DNA from: CAYZHV01 sp046541355
Lineage (GTDB): Bacteria; Spirochaetota; Spirochaetia; DSM-27196; Alkalispirochaetaceae
Length of the DNA: 48,709 bases
Direction: 5' to 3'
Assembly (NCBI GenBank): GCA_046541355.1
Contig: JBKHDM010000012.1
Coordinates: forward strand, 1-48,709
Below the pieces are notes generated by a model. The model worked only from the letters and a program-made list of their open reading frames with translations. It was not told where the DNA came from and searched no databases. A program made the position numbers and the translations under genes. Shown here one piece after another: positions 15,892 through 24,081 of the stretch; positions within the stretch are counted from its first letter, which is position 1, and every line of letters begins with the position of its first letter.

Positions 15892-17136
15892 ATGAGAAGC
15901 GCCCGGAACCTGTTGATTTGGCTGGTCGTTCCCCTGCTGCTTCTCTCCTGCAGCGAGCCCGAGGGGGTCGAGACGGTGGAACTGTGGACCGACGAGCCGC
16001 TTCTTGCCTACTACGTCGAGCTGTTCAACGCCGAGCAGGAGCAGATCAAGGTCGAGATCCGCTTTGAGGAGGAGGTTGCCGAGGCGTTTCTCACCGAGGA
16101 GGGAACCCCGGACATCGTCATCGGACGTGGTCTTGCAAGCAGGAATCTCCTCCCCTTTGTTCAGGATCTCAGCGCGACCAGTATGGGCTCCCGGGTCTAC
16201 CCCGCCCTTCTCGATCTCGGCAGGTACGAAGACAGCCTTCGGTTTCTGCCTCTCTCCTTCGATCTTCCCCTGATACAGTTTCTCGATACCACCCTGCCGG
16301 GGGAGGCGAGAGCCTTAATAAGCGCTGAGGAGCTCAGGGATGCGGGGGCCGCTTTCAACGAGTTCAGCGCCGGCAGGTTCGAAAGCGTCGGATTCTCCCC
16401 GGTCTGGGATGACCGGTTTCTCCTCGCCTGGGCGCAAGCGCTGGAAGCGGAGTTTACGGAAGTCGAAGAACTCCAGGTAGCGTGGGATCAGGAAGCCCTC
16501 GACCAACTGCTGGAGGAGGCGATCGCCTGGCGAAGCGATGAGAACGGCGGCGGGGGAGCTGCTTCGGCCTTCGAGGAACGCTATCTGTACGACCCGACGG
16601 ATAAACTACTGCGAAGGGGGCGGATCGGATTCGCCTACTCTACCGCCGGTACCTACCTGGCCCTGCCGGATCAGCTGACCGAGAACATGGGATTCCGGTG
16701 GCTTGCGGGAGATCGAGGGGTACCAGTCCTGCCTGAGATCGTCTTTGCCGCTCTGCCGAGTCGCAGCAGGAGCCGCCGCTCGAGCCTTCGCTTTCTCGAC
16801 TGGCTCCTGAGCCCGGAGACCCAGGAGTGGCTCATGGCGGAGGCTCTTGACCGGAATATCGACAGTTTCGGTTTTATCGACGGCTTCTCCTCGGTCCCCG
16901 AGGTCAACGGCGAGGTGATACCCCGAATCTATCCGACCCTCCTCGGTCGGGTGCCGCCGCCGGGGCGGCTCCAGTTTCCCAGGCAGACCCCTTTCAACTG
17001 GAGCACCGTGGAGGACGAAGTGATCGGCCCCTGGCTCCGCCGGGCGATACTGCTTGGCTCCAGGGAGGAGCCGGGAGAGCCGGAGACGCCTCTCGGGGCG
17101 GCCATAGACCAGTGGTACCGATCCCAGGGCCTCTGA
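15892..17136 (+). CDS. Extracellular solute-binding lipoprotein (ABC, family 1)
   Basis: A 414-residue lipoprotein with a hydrophobic signal and lipobox 'LLLSC', so the mature N-terminus is a lipidated Cys. The rest has the layout of family 1 sugar-binding proteins: 'VELWTDEPLLAYYVELFN' at the start, 'GTPDIVIG', 'GRIGFAYSTAGTY' and 'FLDWLLSPETQEWL' near the end. It likely delivers a sugar to an ABC importer. No permease genes lie in the window. A UgpC-type ATPase follows from its own promoter. The start at 15892 has AGGTGA upstream. Confidence 0.75.
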   Translation: MRSARNLLIWLVVPLLLLSCSEPEGVETVELWTDEPLLAYYVELFNAEQEQIKVEIRFEEEVAEAFLTEEGTPDIVIGRGLASRNLLPFVQDLSATSMGSRVYPALLDLGRYEDSLRFLPLSFDLPLIQFLDTTLPGEARALISAEELRDAGAAFNEFSAGRFESVGFSPVWDDRFLLAWAQALEAEFTEVEELQVAWDQEALDQLLEEAIAWRSDENGGGGAASAFEERYLYDPTDKLLRRGRIGFAYSTAGTYLALPDQLTENMGFRWLAGDRGVPVLPEIVFAALPSRSRSRRSSLRFLDWLLSPETQEWLMAEALDRNIDSFGFIDGFSSVPEVNGEVIPRIYPTLLGRVPPPGRLQFPRQTPFNWSTVEDEVIGPWLRRAILLGSREEPGEPETPLGAAIDQWYRSQGL

Positions 17137-17225
17137 CATGATCCGCGCCCTCCGAGGCGACCGGTAGGACGGCGTGAAACGCATCTGCCCCGAGGCGGGT
17201 ATATGATGAGAGAGTGGGTAGAAAT

Positions 17226-17254
17226 TTGACACCCCTTGAAACTGCCCGTACACT
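17226..17254 (+). promoter_or_regulatory. Strong vegetative promoter of the ABC ATPase gene
   Basis: Consensus TTGACA (17226-17231), a 17-base spacer, TACACT (17249-17254). The leader of about 32 bases carries GGAGG, 7 bases before the start codon. Confidence 0.8.
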
Positions 17255-17292
17255 GTGAAGACCATAAAATAATTGCCGGCGGAGGATTTCAG

Positions 17293-18417
17293 ATGGCAAA
17301 TGTCGAGTTGAAAAGCCTTACCAAGGTGTACGAAGGGAACGTGACCGCGGTTAAAGACGCGAACGTTCAGATAGCAGACAAGGAGTTTGTGGTTCTGGTC
17401 GGCCCCTCGGGCTGCGGAAAAACCACCACCCTGCGGATGATTGCCGGCCTCGAGGATATCTCGGGGGGAGATCTGGTGATCGACGGAAAACGGGTCAACG
17501 ACGTCCCCCCGAAGGATCGGGACATCGCGATGGTCTTTCAGAACTACGCCTTGTATCCGCACATGACCGTCTATGACAACATGGCGTTCGGTCTCAAGAT
17601 CCGGAAGTTCGATAAGGCGGAGATCAAAAAACGGGTTGATGAGGCCGCGAAGATCCTCGATATCGGAATGCTTCTCGAGCGGAAGCCGAAGGCACTCTCC
17701 GGGGGCCAGCGACAGCGGGTCGCCGTAGGCCGTGCGATTGTCCGGCAGCCGAAGGTCTTCCTGTTCGACGAGCCCCTCTCCAACCTTGACGCGAAACTGC
17801 GGGTGCAGATGCGAGCGGAGATCTCCGCCCTTCATAACAGACTCCAGGCGACGATGGTCTACGTCACCCACGACCAGGTTGAGGCAATGACCATGGGAGA
17901 CAAGATCGTGGTCATGAAAGACGGCTTGATCCAACAGATCGGTGATCCCCTCACCCTCTACAACAAGCCGATCAACCGGTTCGTCGCAGGCTTTATCGGC
18001 TCTCCTCCGATGAACTTTCTCACCGTGGAGATCTCCCAGGATGGTGACACCATCGTAGCCGACGAGGGCAACTTCAAGATCGCCCTCGAGGGAAAGACAA
18101 AAGAAGTCGCCAAGGGGTACGTCGGCAAGAAGCTCACCTTCGGCATCCGTCCGGAGGACCTCGTCTACGAGCCGGACGCCAAAGAGGGCAGCCACATCCC
18201 GGTTACGGTAGAGGTCGTCGAGCCCCTCGGTGCGGAGATTCACCACTACGTAAATACCGGCAGCCACCAAATCATCGCCCGGACCCCACCGACTGTTAAT
18301 CTCAACGTCGGGGAAAAGGCGAAGTTCGTACCCAGCATGGAGCGGGCAATCCTCTTCGACCTGGACACCGAAAAGGCCCTCAATGTCGAGGGAGTGCGGG
18401 CGAGCGACCCGGTCTGA
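17293..18417 (+). CDS. ugpC: Sugar ABC importer ATP-binding protein, UgpC/MsmK type
   Basis: A cytoplasmic ATPase energising one or more carbohydrate ABC importers. The 374-residue protein has Walker A 'GPSGCGKTT', Q-loop 'FQNYALYPH', signature 'LSGGQRQR', Walker B 'VFLFDEPLSNLD' and the H-loop 'YVTHDQ', then the C-terminal regulatory (TOBE/MalK-like) domain from about residue 240. Proteins of this class are often shared by several importers, which fits its own strong promoter and terminator and the absence of permease genes nearby. The start at 17293 is set by GGAGG. Confidence 0.93.
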   Translation: MANVELKSLTKVYEGNVTAVKDANVQIADKEFVVLVGPSGCGKTTTLRMIAGLEDISGGDLVIDGKRVNDVPPKDRDIAMVFQNYALYPHMTVYDNMAFGLKIRKFDKAEIKKRVDEAAKILDIGMLLERKPKALSGGQRQRVAVGRAIVRQPKVFLFDEPLSNLDAKLRVQMRAEISALHNRLQATMVYVTHDQVEAMTMGDKIVVMKDGLIQQIGDPLTLYNKPINRFVAGFIGSPPMNFLTVEISQDGDTIVADEGNFKIALEGKTKEVAKGYVGKKLTFGIRPEDLVYEPDAKEGSHIPVTVEVVEPLGAEIHHYVNTGSHQIIARTPPTVNLNVGEKAKFVPSMERAILFDLDTEKALNVEGVRASDPV

Positions 18418-18448
18418 TCAGACGGTCGGTACACTGATGGTTCATACG

Positions 18449-18477
18449 AAGACCTCCCTTCGGGGAGGTCTTTTTTG
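18449..18477 (+). terminator. Rho-independent terminator after ugpC
   Basis: A perfect 10-bp stem (18449-18458 with 18463-18472), TTCG loop and following T-run. The same tetraloop closes the terminator at 28-66. Confidence 0.95.
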
Positions 18478-18554
18478 TCCCTCCCTGGCACGGCCCCGGG
18501 CGAATGGCCGGTCGGGGAGGCAGATCACCACCGTTGCGCCGCTGTTGGAGCGAG

Positions 18555-18584
18555 TTGGAACCTGGGAGAATCTAAAGGTATACT
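18555..18584 (+). promoter_or_regulatory. Leaderless promoter of the MCP-like gene
   Basis: TTGGAA (18555-18560), an 18-base spacer, TATACT (18579-18584), then 6 bases to the ATG at 18591. Confidence 0.6.
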
Positions 18585-18590
18585 CAAGCT

Positions 18591-20366
18591 ATGGATAGAA
18601 CGACCCTCGAGCTGAGGGACCGAATCATCGAGACTCTCCAAACGTTCGTCTCGGAGACCGAAAAGGTGTTTACCGGTTTCGGTGAGACCTTTCCGGATCT
18701 GATGCGGGAGATGGAGCGGTCTCTCAACCGTTCTGAGTCGACGATCGAAGACCTCAGCGCCTCCCATCGGGCCCGCGCCTCTTTCGGCTCCCTTATTTCG
18801 GAGACCCGGGAGACCCTCGAGCGCTCCACCGCCCATCTCGTTGAGATGCATCGGGAGGACGAGGCGTTCTACACGCAGCTCAACGAATCGGTTGGTAATC
18901 TCGCCGGCCTCGAGGAGCTCATCGCCGCGATCCGCCATGATTCGGAGGACATGGAGCTCATATCCCTGAACGCTATGACCGTCGCCCTCAAGGCAGGCTC
19001 TGCGGGCCGCGCGTTTTCCTACATCACCGAAGAGCTCAAGCGGCTCTCTGCCCGGACGATAGAGCTTTCAGACGAGATCACCCGACGGGGACAACAGCTT
19101 CTTCAGGATTTCCAGGAGTTCAGCGCTCAGATCGAGGAGGTCCGCAATTTTGAGAACGAGCTGTTTTCCCGTCTCAGGGGAGAACTCTTTGGTAGTTTCG
19201 AAAAACTCGAGGAGGCGAGCAGCAGTCTGACCAGGGGAATGAAAGACCTCCGCGACAGGTCGGCATCACTCCGCAAGCCGATCCGGTCGATCATGGAGAG
19301 CGTCCAGCTCCAGGATATCATCCGACAGTCGGTCGACCACGTGATTATCTCGCTTCAGGGACTCACCGAGCGAGAGGAGACCGGGACCACGGAGGACCGC
19401 CTCGATGAGTTTGCCTTTGTCCGGATGGTTCCGGAGCTGTGCAACAGTGTCCTCGAGGATGTCCGGACCCAGCTGCAGGAGAGCCTCGGGCAGCTACGGC
19501 GGCACATCGGCGAGGCGAAGGAGATGATGGGGTCCTTCGAGTCTCAGCGAAACGAGTATCTGCGCCAGACCGAGGACGAGACCAAGTCAGGAAGCATGGC
19601 GGCTCAGCGCAAAGGCTCCCTCCACCTCCTCGAACAGATCCTTCAGGAGATCAACACCACCATGGAGTTGAAGGAACGGGTCTCCCGACGGTCGGTGCAG
19701 CTGATGCGGGACATAAACCAGCTCGAGGCTCACTTCAAGTCCTTCTCGAGCCTCATAAACCGGTTTCACTCCATCGACATTGCATCGCGGATCGAGGTAG
19801 CCAAACAGCAGGTGCTCCAGCAAATGTCCGATACCGTTGGAGAGATGACCGAGCTCACCCGGAAAATCGAGAGGGATGTGGCAACATCTCTCAGCTCGAC
19901 CCAGGGCTTTATAGAAACCATCAGCATATCCGTAGAGCACTTCCGGACGCTTTTTACCCAGGAAGAGGCAATCGTACTCTCCTTTCGAAAGGAAATCGAG
20001 TCGCGCTACGAGCGTATCGACAGCCAGTTCGACGAGGTCTCCTCCTTCGTCAGGGGGTTCTCCCTCTTTACCAGCCGTTTCCACGATCTGTTTGGCGACT
20101 CGGAGGCCGAGCTCGAGCGGCTCGAGGCTCTCGGAACCCAGATCGATGCGATCGAGGAGAAACTCAAAGGGGTGCGCGCCTCCGCAGACCAGCAGATGAA
20201 ACCGCTCCTCGACGAGCTCGGTCTCCAGTCGTGGGTCATCAAAAGTGAGCGACTCCAGTCGATCATCGACCGATTCACGATTTTTACCCACAAACAGAGC
20301 GCCGGCGCCCTCGCCGGTATCGAGGTGGAGTCAGGGGTCACCTCGGGCGAGCTCACACTCTTTTAA
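18591..20366 (+). CDS. Soluble chemoreceptor-like coiled-coil protein
   Basis: A 591-residue cytoplasmic protein, almost wholly coiled coil, with no membrane segment or signal. Residues 121-155 ('LISLNAMTVALKAG', 'AGRAFSYITEELKRLS') resemble the hairpin-tip region of methyl-accepting proteins, with several usual small residues changed. It ends in 'GELTLF'. cheD follows after 11 bases and is probably co-transcribed, which supports a role in chemotaxis signalling. Whether it binds CheA/CheW is unknown. A degenerate receptor or adaptor is also possible. Confidence 0.75.
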   Translation: MDRTTLELRDRIIETLQTFVSETEKVFTGFGETFPDLMREMERSLNRSESTIEDLSASHRARASFGSLISETRETLERSTAHLVEMHREDEAFYTQLNESVGNLAGLEELIAAIRHDSEDMELISLNAMTVALKAGSAGRAFSYITEELKRLSARTIELSDEITRRGQQLLQDFQEFSAQIEEVRNFENELFSRLRGELFGSFEKLEEASSSLTRGMKDLRDRSASLRKPIRSIMESVQLQDIIRQSVDHVIISLQGLTEREETGTTEDRLDEFAFVRMVPELCNSVLEDVRTQLQESLGQLRRHIGEAKEMMGSFESQRNEYLRQTEDETKSGSMAAQRKGSLHLLEQILQEINTTMELKERVSRRSVQLMRDINQLEAHFKSFSSLINRFHSIDIASRIEVAKQQVLQQMSDTVGEMTELTRKIERDVATSLSSTQGFIETISISVEHFRTLFTQEEAIVLSFRKEIESRYERIDSQFDEVSSFVRGFSLFTSRFHDLFGDSEAELERLEALGTQIDAIEEKLKGVRASADQQMKPLLDELGLQSWVIKSERLQSIIDRFTIFTHKQSAGALAGIEVESGVTSGELTLF

Positions 20367-20377
20367 AGCGGAAGCGG

Positions 20378-20968
20378 ATGTACCGACACTTCAATTCGAA
20401 ATTTCAGGCAGAAGTCATCATTATTCACCCCGGGGAGTACTACACCACCAATGAGGAGACGATCATCTCCACGATCCTCGGCAGTTGCGTCGCGGTTGCC
20501 CTCCACGAACCGGTTCTCAAAATCGGTGGGCTGAATCACTTTATGCTGCCCGGCTCAATCGACTCTCGCAAGGGCTTCAACCAGGAGAGCGCGAAATACG
20601 GTCTCTTTGCAATGGAGGTCCTGATCAACGAGCTTCTCAAGCGCGGCGCCAACAAGCGAAACCTCCAGGCGAAGGTTTTTGGGGGCGGCCACGTTCTGCA
20701 CGCCTCGACCGCGGGCAACGTGCCCCGGAGTAATGTGGAGTTTGCGATGGAGTTTCTCCAGACTGAGGGAATCCCGATAAAAGCGTCCGATGTCGGCGGG
20801 ACCCAGGCGCGAAAACTCTTCTTTTACCCGACTACCTCGAAGGTTCTGCTCAAGCGGATTGTCTCTTCCTCGGCTGTCCACGAAGTCGAAGAGGAGGAGA
20901 CTGAGTACCTCGAGAGGATTCGGCGGGAGCGTAATGAGAAGAAGCGCGGCGAAGTCACGCTGTTCTGA
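20378..20968 (+). CDS. cheD: Chemoreceptor glutamine deamidase CheD
   Basis: Deamidates receptor glutamines and, in several bacteria, works with CheC in adaptation. The 196-residue protein shows the catalytic Cys37 in 'ILGSCVAVAL' and His54 in 'GGLNHFMLPG', and 'VFGGGHVL' further on. Beyond the usual domain it has a charged C-terminal helix (about 165-190) ending in 'GEVTLF', nearly the same ending as the preceding receptor-like protein. A short inverted-repeat element begins two bases after its stop. Confidence 0.95.
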   Translation: MYRHFNSKFQAEVIIIHPGEYYTTNEETIISTILGSCVAVALHEPVLKIGGLNHFMLPGSIDSRKGFNQESAKYGLFAMEVLINELLKRGANKRNLQAKVFGGGHVLHASTAGNVPRSNVEFAMEFLQTEGIPIKASDVGGTQARKLFFYPTTSKVLLKRIVSSSAVHEVEEEETEYLERIRRERNEKKRGEVTLF

Positions 20969-20970
20969 AG

Positions 20971-21104
20971 GTATCAAGAAGCGTGTTGGTAGATCGCTCC
21001 AAGATACTTTGAGACAACAACTTATCCTTGATAACGGTTATCGACGGCACAAACCTTTGCTTAAAAAGAAGTTAGGTTGGTTTTATCAACACGCTTCTCG
21101 ATAC
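20971..21104. mobile_element. MITE-like element A, 134 bp
   Basis: The ends are 18-bp inverted repeats matching at 17 of 18 positions (consensus GTATC, A or G, AGAAGCGTGTTG). The same ends flank the IS at 24082. The interior of about 98 bp contains GATAAC-G-GTTATC and no coding sequence. It lies between two convergent genes: cheD stops two bases before it, and the right end contributes the TAG stop of the minus-strand gene. No clear target duplication is seen. Confidence 0.85.
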
Positions 21105-22072
21105 TAAGAAGTTAAGGAAGCGACAAGATCTCGTCCCAGAAGCACCCGCAACATCCTGACGTAGTCAAGTCGTGCCGTGAGATATGCGCCTTGATCACTG
21201 ATGTATGCGTCATAGACCTCAGAGATCACCTCCATGTCCACGGAGGCTTGGAAAAAGCGCGCCTCGAACTCCTCTGAGACCGGAAGGAGTGCCTCCAGGG
21301 ATTGGCGAAGCTCAGGATTCTCCTCGAGTTCTGTCTCCGCCGGTACTTCCAGATCTCTCGATGAAGCCTCGAGCCATCCGTCGGTAATGGCCCTGAACGC
21401 AAGGAGTTCGTCGTAGGCTGCGAAGAATCGCTCTTCGATCTCGAGATAAGCTCTGACTCGTCGGGCATGGTCCTCCGGTCCGAGGGCGGAGAAAGCGTCA
21501 AGCTTGTCCAGGACCCACCGCGCGGGCGTGCCTTCCACCGACGAGAGGGATCCATCGTAGCCTACAGCTACCGAAGGCTCCGCGAATCGTCTTTCACCGG
21601 TTACTGAAACAACCTCGTGTCGCCCGGTTTCTGCAACAATGAGACGCAGATCGCCCGGGTAGGTGGAAACGGTGGCAGTACCGGCTCGAGGAATAAGGTG
21701 AATATCACCACTTCGCAGGAGAGTGGCCGCTTCCGGACGAGCCCGAATAACTCGAAGAGTTCCTGAGAGCAACTCTACTTCGAGCCCTGCAGAGGTTGCT
21801 GCGAGGTGTACTGTCGTCTCCGGCAGAAGCGCGATACGCAGGCCATCGTCGAGGATAATCTCTGCAGTCCCTTCCCCTGTACTAATCAGGTCTTCTGCGT
21901 GCAGCCCGGAGCCCGCCGGCCGAGGCTGTGGAAGGCTGCGGCCGAGGCGAACTACCGACAGCGAGGTTTCCCTGGCAGAGACGATGCCAACCTCCTCACC
22001 TAAGGCAGGCACCGACACCAAAACAAGGAGGAAGGGCAGTAGCAGTGAATGAATCTGTGCCGGCCACCTCAC
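21104..22072 (-). CDS. Exported protein with FecR-like domain
   Basis: A 322-residue protein beginning with a hydrophobic signal sequence ('SLLLPFLLVLVSVPALG'). Residues of about 45-95, with phrases such as 'GLHAEDLISTGEGTAEIIL' and 'LRIALLPETTVHLA', resemble the FecR/YknX-type beta domain; the C-terminal half is helical. Role unknown, probably periplasmic. I prefer a GTG start at 22072 overlapping the upstream stop as GTGA; ATG 22102 is the alternative. The TAG stop is formed by the end of element A. Confidence 0.65.
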   Translation of the reverse strand: MRWPAQIHSLLLPFLLVLVSVPALGEEVGIVSARETSLSVVRLGRSLPQPRPAGSGLHAEDLISTGEGTAEIILDDGLRIALLPETTVHLAATSAGLEVELLSGTLRVIRARPEAATLLRSGDIHLIPRAGTATVSTYPGDLRLIVAETGRHEVVSVTGERRFAEPSVAVGYDGSLSSVEGTPARWVLDKLDAFSALGPEDHARRVRAYLEIEERFFAAYDELLAFRAITDGWLEASSRDLEVPAETELEENPELRQSLEALLPVSEEFEARFFQASVDMEVISEVYDAYISDQGAYLTARLDYVRMLRVLLGRDLVASLTS

Positions 22073-23166
22073 CTTTTCACTTTCGGCATCCCTGAAGGCC
22101 ACCTAAACAGTTCCCTTACCGGCTCTCCTGCCGTCTGCGGCAACATACCCATTGACCGCTGCCAAACAGCCGCGGACTCCATGCAGAGGTATATCGGGAC
22201 CTCTCCGAGCACTTCTCTGAGACGAAATCTCAGGTGGCGGTATACGCCAACCCTGGAGCGCTGGAAGTACCGGAGCTTCCCGTCTTTCGATGGAAAGAAC
22301 TCATCGTAGAGGTAAGGCCGCTCCTCCATCATGGCGCGGAGGCGTTTGGTGAAGCGCAGCGTACCAAGGCTGACCCAGGGAAGATCCCTGCCCCTGAAGC
22401 TTGATAGGCTCTCGACGACTGCGTCATACCGTTCTTTCCAACCCTCCACCATGATAATCGGATCGAAATGGAAGGCGATACCGTAGCCCGCGTCCGAGGC
22501 TCTCAACGCCGCATCGATCCGGGCATTCAGAGATGGCGCGAAAGGCTCCTCTTCCTCTGCTACCGATTCCGGATTCAGTGAGAAGCCTATAACGGCGCCT
22601 CCCTTTTCAGGGATCTGGAGAAGGTGGTTTACCTCCGTGCTCTTCGTTTTGAGCTCGAGTCGCACGTTGGAAAGATCCGCAAGACCAGATATCAGCTCCT
22701 CAGACAGTTGAAAAAGCTGGTCGTAAAGGAGAGAGTCGCCTACCTCCCCGGTACCCACCCGGATGACGAGATTCGGGTTTTCCAGGGCGACCCGACGTAT
22801 TTCGACGATCGTCCCCTTCAGATCGGCGTAGACGGTCACGGGTGACGAAGCGAGATAGCTTTTCATGATGCAGTAGGTACATCCGAGTGTGCATCCCGCG
22901 TAAAGATCGACAGTCAGGTAGTTGCAGCAGAGGTGACCCCGACTCCCGGGACACCGCTTGAAAGCACCCGTCGGCGTTTGCGCGATAAAGAGCGTTCGGT
23001 GGTTGCACTCATCCTGAGGTATCTCGCTACGGGTGGAGACAAGCGTGACGGGCACACTTCCTCCGACGTGCTCGATCGCCCTGAGGGCCGCCTTGGAGGA
23101 GGCGACGGATCTCTCGATGTAGACTCGATCTATGTGCGTGTTGATGCCAATTGATGTCATTTCCAT
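22069..23166 (-). CDS. Radical SAM protein, spore photoproduct lyase-like
   Basis: A 365-residue radical SAM enzyme with the [4Fe-4S] motif C92-x3-C96-x2-C99 in 'AGCTLGCTYC', preceded by 'RCPGSRGHLCCNY', which resembles the region before the cluster in spore photoproduct lyase (SplB). 'RVGTGEVGDSLLYD' and 'GFSLNPESV' also fit the SPL-like family. True SPL repairs a thymine dimer in spores; spirochaetes do not sporulate, so the substrate here is uncertain. It is the middle gene of a three-gene minus-strand operon, one base from its upstream neighbour and overlapping the downstream gene. Confidence 0.8.
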   Translation of the reverse strand: MEMTSIGINTHIDRVYIERSVASSKAALRAIEHVGGSVPVTLVSTRSEIPQDECNHRTLFIAQTPTGAFKRCPGSRGHLCCNYLTVDLYAGCTLGCTYCIMKSYLASSPVTVYADLKGTIVEIRRVALENPNLVIRVGTGEVGDSLLYDQLFQLSEELISGLADLSNVRLELKTKSTEVNHLLQIPEKGGAVIGFSLNPESVAEEEEPFAPSLNARIDAALRASDAGYGIAFHFDPIIMVEGWKERYDAVVESLSSFRGRDLPWVSLGTLRFTKRLRAMMEERPYLYDEFFPSKDGKLRYFQRSRVGVYRHLRFRLREVLGEVPIYLCMESAAVWQRSMGMLPQTAGEPVRELFRWPSGMPKVKR

Positions 23167-23167
23167 T

Positions 23168-24043
23168 TTACCCTAAGTGCACTGTTAACTCTCCAAGGGC
23201 CGTCGCAACGCCCCTTACCGCGTCGAGCCGACCCATAAGCTGTTCGGTGCTTGAAAACGGTATTTGAAGTGTAAGCTCCTCTCCTTCAAAATAATCGGGG
23301 AAGCTTACGGTGACGCCCGTTCCGGCAAGGTGCCGGCGTGAGGCGCTCTTCAATGCGGAGCGCGCATCCATGTAAGCAGGGTATCTCAAGGCTTCAATGC
23401 GCTCCTTGGGATCCGGGCTCCGCAATGCCTCGAGAATCTCAGCCTCCGTGGACAGTTCGCCTCTTGTCAGTTCGTATATCATGGTGATGAGCGCTCTTCG
23501 TACACTGAAACTCATGGTCTCAGAGGCTTCGAGAACTGCATCGATCACAGCTACAGGCATCGTCATCAGGTGCTCAGCGTGCCGCAGGGAGAGGGTACCT
23601 GCCACCACCTGCTGTCTGAGCTTTGCCGGGAGAAGTCGAGTTCGCTCGGCCTGGGCACAGAGCCCCTTCTTCTCTCCGTCAACCATCTCCCGGATGGAGC
23701 CGGTACGTTCCGCCTCCTGCTGTTCAAGCCAGTCGAGAAGATCAACCACCTCCGGCAACTCGAAGGTACCAGGTCGATTCTCCATCTCAAGACAAAGCTC
23801 CACCGCATTGGTCGGGGAACAATCACCCAAATCAACCACATCAAGGGAATCGACGTCGAGGCGATATGCGAGAGCCGTTGTACCGGCGCCCCAGATTATG
23901 GTGCGCTCGGAGTTCACCTGCCCTATTAGGGGGCGTTGATAGAACCTCGACTCCATTACGACGGCGGATGGCAGGCACGATTGCCGTATCGGCACGGCAG
24001 GCCGCTGGGCGATAGAAGCCGGAGATACGGTTGATTGTCGCAT
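23168..24043 (-). CDS. Hypothetical protein in the SPL-like operon
   Basis: A 291-residue soluble protein of unrecognised family. After 'SERTIIWGAGTTALAYRLDV' there is a helical, Glu-rich middle ('VDLLDWLEQQEAERTG') with a faint likeness to ParB-type helical regions ('LSLRHAEHLMTMP'), then a beta-rich C-terminus. The start is unclear: 24043 gives 29 unstructured extra residues but has TACCAT 5 bases upstream; ATG 23956 begins where the protein looks ordered. The IS lies 38 bases upstream of 24043 and could affect its expression. Confidence 0.6.
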   Translation of the reverse strand: MRQSTVSPASIAQRPAVPIRQSCLPSAVVMESRFYQRPLIGQVNSERTIIWGAGTTALAYRLDVDSLDVVDLGDCSPTNAVELCLEMENRPGTFELPEVVDLLDWLEQQEAERTGSIREMVDGEKKGLCAQAERTRLLPAKLRQQVVAGTLSLRHAEHLMTMPVAVIDAVLEASETMSFSVRRALITMIYELTRGELSTEAEILEALRSPDPKERIEALRYPAYMDARSALKSASRRHLAGTGVTVSFPDYFEGEELTLQIPFSSTEQLMGRLDAVRGVATALGELTVHLG

Positions 24044-24081
24044 GCGTCATGGTACCATGAAGTGCCCCGGTGGAGCCACTT

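Noticed and set aside
20363..20968. GE(L/V)TLF tails as beta-clamp binding motifs
   Set aside because: The clamp motif QL(S/D)LF is similar, but both proteins belong to chemotaxis and the key Gln is absent.
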